This document shows, one piece after another, positions 7,984 to 15,403 of a stretch of 58,002 bases of DNA. The notes beneath the pieces are model-generated. The model was not told the DNA's origin, did no database searches, and was given only the letters and a program-made list of their open reading frames with translations. The position numbers and the translations under genes were made by a program. Each line of letters begins with the position of its first letter. Position 1 is the first letter of the stretch. The DNA lies in the NCBI GenBank assembly GCA_021604005.1, contig BQIV01000032.1, positions 1 through 58,002 of the forward strand. Direction: 5' to 3'. This DNA is from Nitrospirales bacterium (GTDB lineage: Bacteria; Nitrospirota; Nitrospiria; Nitrospirales; UBA8639).

Positions 7984-8073
7984 AGGCAGGAAATTACGCA
8001 AAGAAAGATGGATCTGGCTCACAAGTCTGAAAATCATCAGCGAATCTCTCTTGTCATAAGGGCGTGAGCCTCA

Positions 8074-8089
8074 TGGCATCGGCCTTGCT
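8074..8089 (+). promoter_or_regulatory. Putative sigma54 promoter of haemagglutinin 2
   Basis: TGGCATCGGCCTTGCT matches the sigma54 consensus TGGCACG-N4-TTGCW closely, with GG (8075-8076) and GC (8087-8088) 12 bp apart. Transcription would start near 8100, giving a leader of about 64 bases before the GTG at 8164. Confidence 0.7.
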
Positions 8090-8163
8090 GTAAACTAGCT
8101 CGAACCCCTTGAGAGTATTGGAAGCGAGCTTGGATTCACTGGGCGAAAAGGAAGAACACACTC

Positions 8164-11001
8164 GTGACCACGACTCTCAACTATTCAGCGTGTCCGCGCT
8201 ATTGTTTGTCTTTCGCCATGCTTGCAATTTCTTTGATGCCCGTTGCAACAACGTCAAACGCTCATGCCCAAGCACAAGTCGGTACGAATATTCAGCCCTC
8301 TGGACTCAACACGATGGTGTTGCCCAACGGCAATGTCATAGAAATCAAGGGCGGCACACGTCCGAATGACGGTCGGAATTTGTTCCATAGTTTCAGCGAA
8401 TTTAGCGTCGGCGCGGACCATATCGCCCACTTCCTGAATGACAGCCAGCTGCCCACGGAGAATGTCCTAAGCCGCGTCACGGGCAATAATGCTTCTCACA
8501 TCATGGGAACTATCAAAACGACGGACGCTGTCCAAGGCTTCGGTGACGCGAATTTCTATCTCATGAATCCCCAAGGAATCATCTTCGGACCAAAAGCCAC
8601 ACTGGACATTGGTGGATCATTTTACGCCACCACCGCGAACAATATTGAGCTAGCCGATGGGGAATTTTTTAACGCCGTTCCCAACCAAGAAGTCGACTCC
8701 TTACTCACCTCTGCACCTCCAGAAGCGTTTGGGTTCTTAGGAAATAGCCCGCCAGGTCCAATCACAATTGAGGAAAGCGTCCTTTCAGTCCCAGCAGGTG
8801 AAACTCTTTCATTCGTAGCAGGTGATATTAGTATTACGGGCTCTCCGCCGTTTTTTCCTGGCTTTCCTCCTCTCCCCGGCGAAGAAACAATAAGAACTCC
8901 ATTTGGACAGATCCATATGGTCAGCCTATCAAATGAAAGCCAAGTCACAAACATTTCCACTTCTTCTGGTGAGGTAACAGCTGGACAAGCAAATGGCACC
9001 ATTATTATTTCAAATGCAACCTTATCCACATTTGGATCAGGTATTCCTCCACTTAATACGAAGAATCAAGAATCGGTGATCGCAATTAAAGGCGGTAGAC
9101 TCAAAGCGATGGACTCGTTTTTCTTTACAAGCGTTTCAGACACGAATCAAGACGCTGGAAACTTAAATATAGACATGGCAACTAGCTTTTCACTTACTAA
9201 CTCCCAAGTTACTGCAGACTCTAGAGACGCAGGGAGAGAAGGAAATATCGCACTACATGGAGGAGGAACCATATCTTTAACTAATTCACTACTGTCATCC
9301 GCCAATTCGATGTTAAACAATCCTCCTAGCAATAAAGGTATTCAAAACAATAGAGGTGGCATTATTCTTAATGCTTCTGCAGTCGAGTTAACTGATCACA
9401 GCGAATTGACTACTAGAAGTATTGGAGGCCAACAAGGAAATGACATTCACATAACTGGAGATAATATTCTAATTGATAATAATTCAATAGTATCGACTGG
9501 CACATTTGGCCTTTCACCATCGGGAGATATCACAATTGAAGCACAAGAAACCTTTAAACTTTCAGGAGCATCAACCCTTGAGACTAATACACCCGGTCAA
9601 AAAAATGCGGGAAATATTAATATTAAGAGTCCAGTCTTAGAAGTTTTAGAAGGAGCAAGCATCCAAAGCGTCACCGCTGGCATTGGTGATGCTGGAAGAA
9701 TTTCCTTGAATGGGCAGGATAGAGTCATTATTTCAGGATCTTCTAATAATACTCCCATGTCATTTCCTAGCAGAGTCAGTACTCAAAGCATTGATTTTAC
9801 TTCTGGTAAAGGCGGCAATATCCTAATCGAGGCAGGGGATTTTCAATTAACAAAAGGCGGGATTGTAGATAGTAGCACTGCAAGCCAAAGCCAAGGTGGG
9901 ATCGTTTTTATTGACGCAAATTCCATATCTATTTCTAGTAATGGAACTTCAGTTAACTCGGAAACATCAGGGTCAGGAACAGGCGGAACGGTCAGACTAG
10001 ACGCAACCCAACGAATAGTTGTCACAGGTGGGGCATCAATATCTACTACTAGTTCCCAAGCCGGAAACGCTGGAAACATCATATTAAGCGCAAAACACAT
10101 CGTTATGGATAGGAGAGCACAAATAACGAGCAATAGTATTAGTCAGAAATCAAATGCAGGTGGGGGAGGTACAATCGAAGTCATCGCGACCAATTCCATT
10201 GACCTAACAGCAAGCAAGGTTTCAACATCTGTAGAAGACGGAAGCAAATCTGGGGGTAACATTACGTTATCAGCTGAGCAAAATGTTCTCCTAAGTGGTG
10301 ATACGACCATTACTGCAGAGAGCCTCGGTTTGGGTAATGCTGGAGCTATTCTCATTGAAGCCAAGAATATCGTTCAGGTAGATAACAGTAGGGTCACAAC
10401 CCAAGCCACAAAGGCCTCTGGAGGTGATATTAGTTTAGAGGCAACCGATATGATTCGTCTGAAAGACAGCACCATTGAGAGTTCAGTGCAGGGGAATCAA
10501 ACGTCTGCTGGAGGTGACATTAGTCTGGACCCACAGTTTGTTGTTCTTCAAAATAGCAGGATCTTAGCCACGGCAACCTCAGGGTTTGGGGGTAACATAG
10601 AAATCGTGGGTGACGTGGTGTTGGCCGATCCGTTCAGCCTTGCCCCTGCGAATCTTTCGGCTTCATCTGAAGCTGGTCCTCAATTTAGCGGAAACGTAGA
10701 CATCCGAGCACCTATCCAAAATCTCAGCGAAACCATTGCTCCCTTGCCGGAAGCTATTTTAAAAGTATCAGCTCTGTTCGCAGCCCGTTGTGCGGCACAG
10801 AAAGGCGGAACTTTCAGTACTTTTGTGCAAAGTGCACACGCATTAAAACCTTCATTATTTCTTAAATTTCTGACTAGCCCGATACTTGAGCAAAACTTTT
10901 CAAAAATAAAGTTCAGTGATTCTCATTCGACTATGGCAATTTTAAAATTTTCGAATATTCCAAGCATTGAATGTGGAGAGTTAGACTTCATAACGTCGTG
11001 A
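8164..11001 (+). CDS. Filamentous-haemagglutinin (TpsA-like) exoprotein 2
   Basis: 945 aa from a GTG preceded by AAAGGAAG (8148-8155). A signal peptide ends near SNAHAQA. The TPS domain shows NLFHSFSEF, NVLSRVTG and NFYLMNPQGIIFGP. Repeated beta-helix rungs with GNI/GDI turns fill residues 280-850. The C-terminal block VDIRAPIQNL-SETIAPLPE-LKVSALFAAxCAAQKGG repeats that of the first haemagglutinin, although the two differ widely elsewhere, so this block is probably a common secretion, folding or anchoring module. The expected TpsB transporter is absent from the window. Array B and a -24/-12 promoter precede it. The middle of the gene is rich in A/T compared with its 5' end, as is common in such repeat regions. 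Confidence 0.9.
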   Translation: MTTTLNYSACPRYCLSFAMLAISLMPVATTSNAHAQAQVGTNIQPSGLNTMVLPNGNVIEIKGGTRPNDGRNLFHSFSEFSVGADHIAHFLNDSQLPTENVLSRVTGNNASHIMGTIKTTDAVQGFGDANFYLMNPQGIIFGPKATLDIGGSFYATTANNIELADGEFFNAVPNQEVDSLLTSAPPEAFGFLGNSPPGPITIEESVLSVPAGETLSFVAGDISITGSPPFFPGFPPLPGEETIRTPFGQIHMVSLSNESQVTNISTSSGEVTAGQANGTIIISNATLSTFGSGIPPLNTKNQESVIAIKGGRLKAMDSFFFTSVSDTNQDAGNLNIDMATSFSLTNSQVTADSRDAGREGNIALHGGGTISLTNSLLSSANSMLNNPPSNKGIQNNRGGIILNASAVELTDHSELTTRSIGGQQGNDIHITGDNILIDNNSIVSTGTFGLSPSGDITIEAQETFKLSGASTLETNTPGQKNAGNINIKSPVLEVLEGASIQSVTAGIGDAGRISLNGQDRVIISGSSNNTPMSFPSRVSTQSIDFTSGKGGNILIEAGDFQLTKGGIVDSSTASQSQGGIVFIDANSISISSNGTSVNSETSGSGTGGTVRLDATQRIVVTGGASISTTSSQAGNAGNIILSAKHIVMDRRAQITSNSISQKSNAGGGGTIEVIATNSIDLTASKVSTSVEDGSKSGGNITLSAEQNVLLSGDTTITAESLGLGNAGAILIEAKNIVQVDNSRVTTQATKASGGDISLEATDMIRLKDSTIESSVQGNQTSAGGDISLDPQFVVLQNSRILATATSGFGGNIEIVGDVVLADPFSLAPANLSASSEAGPQFSGNVDIRAPIQNLSETIAPLPEAILKVSALFAARCAAQKGGTFSTFVQSAHALKPSLFLKFLTSPILEQNFSKIKFSDSHSTMAILKFSNIPSIECGELDFITS

Positions 11002-11120
11002 CTATAAATTAAAACGAATGACCTGTCCCTTTTGGATATATGAATTAATAACTTAAAAACAATTTCCATGGGTTGGTCATACTTAACGGATTGAAATCTA
11101 CAACTACAAGGAGGTTTTTA

Positions 11121-11561
11121 ATGAAAATGCAAAGAATAATTATGAATTCGGCATTTTTGATCATCCTTTCTGGTCTCTTTGTTGCCGTATCAACGCAAGT
11201 ATCAAGCGCACATTACCTACTTGACAAGCATCCAGGAAATGAACCACAAAAGTGCAAATTTTCGCTTCCACATATTTCATGGGGTGCCTCTAACCCACAT
11301 CCTAATAATAATCATCGAGTACCAAATATGTTCAATATAAGAATTATTCCATATTACGGAAGCGTACCGAGGTTTAGGATTCCAACAGCAGGAGGAGAAG
11401 CGACAGCACTTGCCATTGAAACACCCCCAAATTCCAAAAAATTTGTCTATAAAATACCCAAGAGACTCTATGACTACATACAACAGATTCCAGGAGACAA
11501 AGTCATACAACTCTCTAATTCTGCACTTCAAGCGATACCAGATGCATGTGTGGTCCATTGA
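11121..11561 (+). CDS. Small secreted protein of unknown family
   Basis: About 146 aa from the ATG at 11121, chosen because AAGGAGG (11109-11115) sits 5 bases ahead; a longer frame begins at 11073. The N-terminus (MKMQRIIMNSAFLIILSGLF to VSSAHY) is a clear Sec signal peptide with a likely cut after SSA. The mature part has two Cys (in PQKCKFSL and DACVVH, near the ends), which may form a disulfide, and is rich in Pro, Asn and His. I do not recognise a domain. It follows the second haemagglutinin by 119 bp in the same direction and is probably exported, so it may act with that exoprotein. Confidence 0.6.
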   Translation: MKMQRIIMNSAFLIILSGLFVAVSTQVSSAHYLLDKHPGNEPQKCKFSLPHISWGASNPHPNNNHRVPNMFNIRIIPYYGSVPRFRIPTAGGEATALAIETPPNSKKFVYKIPKRLYDYIQQIPGDKVIQLSNSALQAIPDACVVH

Positions 11562-11696
11562 TTTACTGACCAATCCACAAAATATTTTGTAGTACGATAG
11601 AGCCTGGCATAGTGCACTCAACTGCTGTCCTATATTGCTCCCCTTGAAAGGGAGGCCACCTTTAAGACATAACCAACTTCTTAAAGGAGGGCATCA

Positions 11697-11829
11697 ATGG
11701 GACAGGATGAACCAATTACCGTAAAACGACGAGCCGCCCTGAAAGGAGGAACAGATCAAGAAACTGAAACAGAAGATTGGTGATCTGGTGGTCGAAAATG
11801 ATGTGTTACGGGAGGCCTTGAAGCCCTAA
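11697..11829 (+). pseudogene. IS transposase (orfA-type) remnant
   Basis: An ATG with a good AAAGGAGG-type site opens a frame that ends after 28 codons. In another frame a coiled-coil segment reads KEEQIKKLKQKIGDLVVEND and then VLREALKP before a stop, the pattern of the leucine-zipper end of small IS3-type orfA proteins. Nothing of the catalytic orfB follows. It is a decayed fragment. Confidence 0.6.
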
Positions 11830-11899
11830 CCTTTGGGCCGGGAGATGTTCTACGCGTGAGAGCCCAATTGTCGGACATCTCCGAACGACACGCGTATTA

Positions 11900-12016
11900 G
11901 GGGTCAGGCATGATCATTTATTTTCTCGTCAATCATCCTTAGACTATTTCCCGTAGCACGAAAATCACACATCGAGTTCGAGTGGGCGGTTTCCCATGTG
12001 ATTTAGCGATTACCGC
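11900..12016 (+). pseudogene. Decayed 5' end of a REP-associated transposase (fragment 1)
   Basis: Begins with GGGGTCAGGCATG (11900-11912) and runs parallel to the start of the intact copy at 13040, through the promoter region and about the first 15 codons (GCACGAAAATCACAC, GAGTTCGAGTGGGCGG). The ATG is changed to GTAG-like sequence and a stop follows. Only the 5' end is present. Confidence 0.7.
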
Positions 12017-12037
12017 ATCACACCAAAGAAGGTTTTT

Positions 12038-12179
12038 GGGGTCAGGCATGGCTATTGATTTTTATCAATCATCTTTATACTAGTACCATGGTCCGAAAAC
12101 CACGCACGGAGTTCGAAGGGGCGGTCTATTTATGTGAGGGCCCAAGCAATCATCGCACCATATTGTTTCACCACGCATA
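12038..12179 (+). pseudogene. Decayed 5' end of a REP-associated transposase (fragment 2)
   Basis: Again starts with GGGGTCAGGCATG (12038-12050). From an ATG at 12089 it codes for MVRKPRTEFEGAVYL and, after a disturbed stretch, NHRTILFHHA, clearly the first 30 codons of the Y1 transposase at 13093, then stops. The 3' part is missing. Confidence 0.75.
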
Positions 12180-12274
12180 GGATATTTAATACTCCCTCCT
12201 TATGCCAACCTCATTACTTTCGCCGAACAAGGTCTGCGGAGAACATGGCTGAAGTTACGTGCGGCATACAGGCT

Positions 12275-12312
12275 TTGACGTTTTTAGAATACTGTATTAC
12301 AATATGTAATAC
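12275..12312 (+). promoter_or_regulatory. Sigma70-type promoter with palindromic operator for the VapBC pair
   Basis: TTGACG (12275-12280) and TACAAT (12298-12303) are separated by 17 bp. The perfect inverted repeat GTATTAC-N5-GTAATAC (12294-12300 and 12306-12312) covers the -10 box, the expected place for autorepression by the antitoxin or the complex. Confidence 0.75.
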
Positions 12313-12331
12313 ATAACGTAAAGGAGGAATG

Positions 12332-12592
12332 ATGGGGGTTCGCACTGTTCGACTCGATGACAAAACAGAAAAAGTTCTCCAAGAAGTTGTCCGTAAAACA
12401 GGACTCTCGATATCTGACACGTTCAAAAAGGGAATCTTCGCTCTTCGCGATGCCACCTCGGATCAACCGCCCCAATCGCCTTTCGACGTTTATCAAAAAT
12501 TAGACCTCGGACCTGGAGGGTATTCAACCACTCCCTCGACACAAACACGGCTAGGAGTACAAAACGCTATCAAACGGAAGCACAAGCGATGA
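12332..12592 (+). CDS. Ribbon-helix-helix antitoxin of a VapBC-like pair
   Basis: 86 aa. GVRTVRLDDKTEKVLQEVVR followed by KTGLSISDTFKKGI is a ribbon-helix-helix DNA-binding domain (beta strand then two helices), which dimerises to bind the palindrome at its own promoter. The C-terminal part (LDLGPGGYS, then basic KRKHKR) would contact the toxin. AAGGAGG at 12321-12327 is followed by two ATG codons, at 12329 and 12332; the second gives the better spacing. Its stop overlaps the toxin ATG by four bases (ATGA), so the two are translationally coupled. Confidence 0.75.
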   Translation: MGVRTVRLDDKTEKVLQEVVRKTGLSISDTFKKGIFALRDATSDQPPQSPFDVYQKLDLGPGGYSTTPSTQTRLGVQNAIKRKHKR

Positions 12593-13002
12593 TCATCGTC
12601 GACACGGGTCCGTTCGTGGCGTTATTCGACCCCAATGATGCGCTTCATGACCATTGTCGAACCATCCTCAAAACCATCAAAGAATCATTCATTACCACGG
12701 TCCCCATTTTAACAGAAGCCTTTCACCTTATCGCGCCAGGCAGTGTTGGAGCAGACCGTTTGAGAGATTTTATTGCGAAGAGGGGAGTAGAGATATGGTT
12801 CATGGATGATGGAGCCATAGAACGAGCATTTCAATTAATGGAACGATATGCTGACCATCCAATGGATCTCGCCGATGCTTCCCTTATTGTGGCTGGGGAA
12901 CGACTGAAAACGAACAAGGTCTTTACCATCGATCGAGACGATTTTGAAACCTACCGGATTCAACGCGGGCATCGTCAAACCAAAGTCATCATCATTGGGT
13001 AA
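12589..13002 (+). CDS. PIN-domain toxin (VapC family ribonuclease)
   Basis: 137 aa with the complete PIN signature: an Asp in MIIVDTGPFVALFD, Glu in ILTEAFH, Asp in MDLADASLI and Asp in FTIDRDDF, which coordinate Mg2+ or Mn2+ for RNA cleavage. Family members cut tRNA or rRNA when freed from the antitoxin. Length is normal for the family and nothing is disrupted. It overlaps the antitoxin by four bases. The transposase that follows begins only 38 bp after the stop, so this pair sits among mobile-element debris and was probably acquired with it or retained as an addiction module. Confidence 0.85.
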   Translation: MIIVDTGPFVALFDPNDALHDHCRTILKTIKESFITTVPILTEAFHLIAPGSVGADRLRDFIAKRGVEIWFMDDGAIERAFQLMERYADHPMDLADASLIVAGERLKTNKVFTIDRDDFETYRIQRGHRQTKVIIIG

Positions 13003-13039
13003 TTAACTTGCCAGAGATCAGGCATGAATGCGACCCTTA

Positions 13040-14050
13040 GGGGTCAGGCATGATCCTTGACTTTTCTGTCTTTCATCTTTAGACTGTTTTCTATGGCACG
13101 AAAACCACGCATGGAGTTCGAGGGAGCAGTCTATCATGTGATTGCCCGGGGCAACCGCCGCACGACGTTGTTTCACCATGCGGACGATTACAAGGAGTAT
13201 CTCTCTCGCCTTCAACAGTACCAACAGCGAGATCGCCTGACCTGCTATGCCTATGTATTGATGCCTAAACATGTCCACTTGCTCGTGGAAAGCAGTGAGA
13301 TTCCTTTGTCTCGCACCATGCAGACTCTACAGTTTACCTATACTCAATACTACAACCGTCGATATCGGAAGAGCGGCCACTTGTTTCAAGGACGGTACAA
13401 GGCTATTCTTTGCGATCGCGATGCCTACCTCTTAGAACTTGTCCGCTATCTGCACCTCAACCCAGCCAGACTACGAAAGCCGATGGATCCGTGGCGGTAC
13501 CGCTGGAGCAGTCATGGCGCATACCTCGGGCAGACATCTCCTATTCAGGTCGATACCGACAGCGTCCTAGAGCACTTTCACAGACGACGCGGCCCCGCAC
13601 GCAAAGCCTATCGCGAATTTATGCGAGACGGGTTGACAATGGGCCATCAAGCGGAGTTTTACGAGACAGTCGATCAACGATTTTTAGGTGACGATCGTTT
13701 TCTCGAGGAGGTAGCAAAAAAGAGCAAGGAACGCAACGCAATTCCTTCACGAAAGCTGAAAATCTCTTTCACTCGGCTCTTGTCTGCCGTCGCTACCGTG
13801 ACCGGGAAGACCGCCACCGAGTTAGTCGAGCAGGGACGCTACCGTGACCGGACCGAAGCGCGTGCCCTGTTGGTCTTTGCCGCCCGGGAATGGACCAACT
13901 TGACCGTGCAAGCGATGGCCCGGCATCTCGGTCGTGATCCATCGATGATCAGCCGCCTCTACAGCGGATACCTTACCCAACGTCGAACCGCATGGGAAAA
14001 ACGGCTTCGCTCTCTATTGAATCAATAGAGCAATATTCATGTCTGACTCC
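13040..14050 (+). mobile_element. REP-associated (RAYT) element with inverted ends
   Basis: The element starts with GGGGTCAGGCATG (13040-13052) and ends with CATGTCTGACTCC (14038-14050), inverted repeats that match at 11 of 13 positions and enclose the transposase gene. A further partial end (GATCAGGCATG) lies at 13016-13026. The two decayed copies at 11900 and 12038 carry the same left end. Confidence 0.65.
13093..14028 (+). CDS. REP-associated tyrosine transposase (Y1_Tnp)
   Basis: About 311 aa from the ATG at 13093; the longer frame from 13057 adds 12 residues absent from decayed copy 2. The N-terminal 140 residues are an IS200-like Y1 domain: YHVIARGNRR, the metal-binding HUH motif as HVHLL at residues 60-64, a Tyr cluster (YTQYYNRRY, residues 83-91) with the nucleophile, and GHLFQGRYKA. 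The C-terminal half holds a helical region ending in a helix-turn-helix (ARHLGRDPSMISRLYSG). These single-strand nickases act on REP-type hairpins, usually without moving much themselves. The gene is intact, unlike its two partial relatives just upstream. Confidence 0.9.
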   Translation: MARKPRMEFEGAVYHVIARGNRRTTLFHHADDYKEYLSRLQQYQQRDRLTCYAYVLMPKHVHLLVESSEIPLSRTMQTLQFTYTQYYNRRYRKSGHLFQGRYKAILCDRDAYLLELVRYLHLNPARLRKPMDPWRYRWSSHGAYLGQTSPIQVDTDSVLEHFHRRRGPARKAYREFMRDGLTMGHQAEFYETVDQRFLGDDRFLEEVAKKSKERNAIPSRKLKISFTRLLSAVATVTGKTATELVEQGRYRDRTEARALLVFAAREWTNLTVQAMARHLGRDPSMISRLYSGYLTQRRTAWEKRLRSLLNQ

Positions 14051-14174
14051 ATACTCAATTATTCCGTGTCAGAGAAAAAGAAAATGGCTTGCTGGCAAGT
14101 TCTTCGGTCGAGGAATCACTTCGAACACAATCCGTCGACATAGCAACGAGTCATGGTCAGCTGACGTATAAAGC

Positions 14175-15296
14175 TTAAAACGTTTCCATGCCCGTTGGTT
14201 CAGTACGTGGAATACCGCGTTGTTTGAGGCGGAGGTCGGAAATGGCTTTCATCTCGTCCCGACGCGCACGGTTTATCCCCCCAAGCGGTTTGTGAACAGT
14301 CAGGCCGTGCCAGGGATTAAAGGAGAGGTCTTCGCAGAACAGTTTTTGCGCATCGGAGGTGAACGTTTGCCGGGGAACGTCGATCGTAGCGATTTTGATA
14401 AACGGAGATTCGTTTTCATCCCAGATGGCTAAGGTATCCTCTATGGGCATCGTCTCCGGATCTTTCTGGACTTGAATCAAAAATTCCAAACACCAATCGC
14501 CTTGCGCCAAGTCCTTGGCCATTGCTTCTTCAAGATAATCATCAGTGGGGTTTTCTGGCAGCGGACTTTGCCGTTCGATACAGGACTTCACTTTATATTT
14601 GACCGCAACCGCACTTCCGTCCGGATTGGACTGGCCGAGCTGAAACGGTGCAACACTGAACCAGGTGATCTCCAACGGATTAGCAAATTGTTGCCGGCCT
14701 TTGAGTGTATTCTTTAAGGCTCGTGGCCGTTTCGCAAAATATCCGGCTGTTGCGAACGTTCCGCCATTAAATTCTCCATCGAAGAACTCGAAGAAATCTT
14801 TCGGAGTCCCGGCAAAAAATCCGGGAAAGGCAATAAAGAGAAAGTCCTGCGTATGTTGTTCATCACCGGGGATAGGAAGCCGCTCGCCTTCAACGCCGAA
14901 CAATTTAATCGCCAACCCCCGGAAGTCTTTGTCTTTGTCCGGGGTCACCTCCGGAGCCGAATTGGAAAACCGCATCCATGCTGGATAGAACCGGCCCTTC
15001 TGAAACACGCCGACCTGATACTGTTCCGGAATATCTTCGTCGACGATAAACCGTGCTTTCACACAGCCATTGGACTTGGGATGCGTGTCGCGTAAGAACT
15101 CTTGGCCTTCATACTGTTTGGCAAGCTGAGTCGAGAGTAACGTTTTAATATTTTCAACCGTCTGTCGCTCATCATCCGGAACCTGCTCCTGCCCGAGTTT
15201 CAACGCCGGACTATGCGTACAGCCGATACCCACCATGAATACCGTCGAAATACCGAATAACAGTAATCGAGTCATGCAAAAAGACCATCTCATCAT
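14175..15296 (-). CDS. Catalase-family haem lipoprotein
   Basis: 373 aa; an internal ATG at 15275 is also possible, since the signal MTRLLLFGISTVFMVGIGC with its lipobox begins there. The mature part follows the divergent catalase family: a His in the RDTHPKSNGCVKARF segment at the place of the distal His, WMRFSNSAPEVTPDKDKDFRG corresponding to the catalase RFST...RDPRGFA region, then FLFIAFPGFF. It lacks the large C-terminal domain of true catalases. The family includes peroxide- and lipid-peroxide-converting haem proteins; the exact reaction is unknown. It is the last gene of a minus-strand set behind the di-haem cytochrome and the GMC oxidoreductase, and may remove peroxide made there. Confidence 0.75.
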   Translation of the reverse strand: MMRWSFCMTRLLLFGISTVFMVGIGCTHSPALKLGQEQVPDDERQTVENIKTLLSTQLAKQYEGQEFLRDTHPKSNGCVKARFIVDEDIPEQYQVGVFQKGRFYPAWMRFSNSAPEVTPDKDKDFRGLAIKLFGVEGERLPIPGDEQHTQDFLFIAFPGFFAGTPKDFFEFFDGEFNGGTFATAGYFAKRPRALKNTLKGRQQFANPLEITWFSVAPFQLGQSNPDGSAVAVKYKVKSCIERQSPLPENPTDDYLEEAMAKDLAQGDWCLEFLIQVQKDPETMPIEDTLAIWDENESPFIKIATIDVPRQTFTSDAQKLFCEDLSFNPWHGLTVHKPLGGINRARRDEMKAISDLRLKQRGIPRTEPTGMETF

Positions 15297-15403
15297 AGGC
15301 TGCCATCGATCCTTTCACGCATCGTGTTCCTGAGTGAACCAGACACGACGAATAGTTTCACAACGGTTGAACATCGAAAAAAAGGTACTCATGGTTCGAA
15401 TAC

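Noticed and set aside
12134-12316. Open frame upstream of the VapBC pair
   Set aside because: It runs through transposase debris and the VapBC promoter and operator; no coding support.
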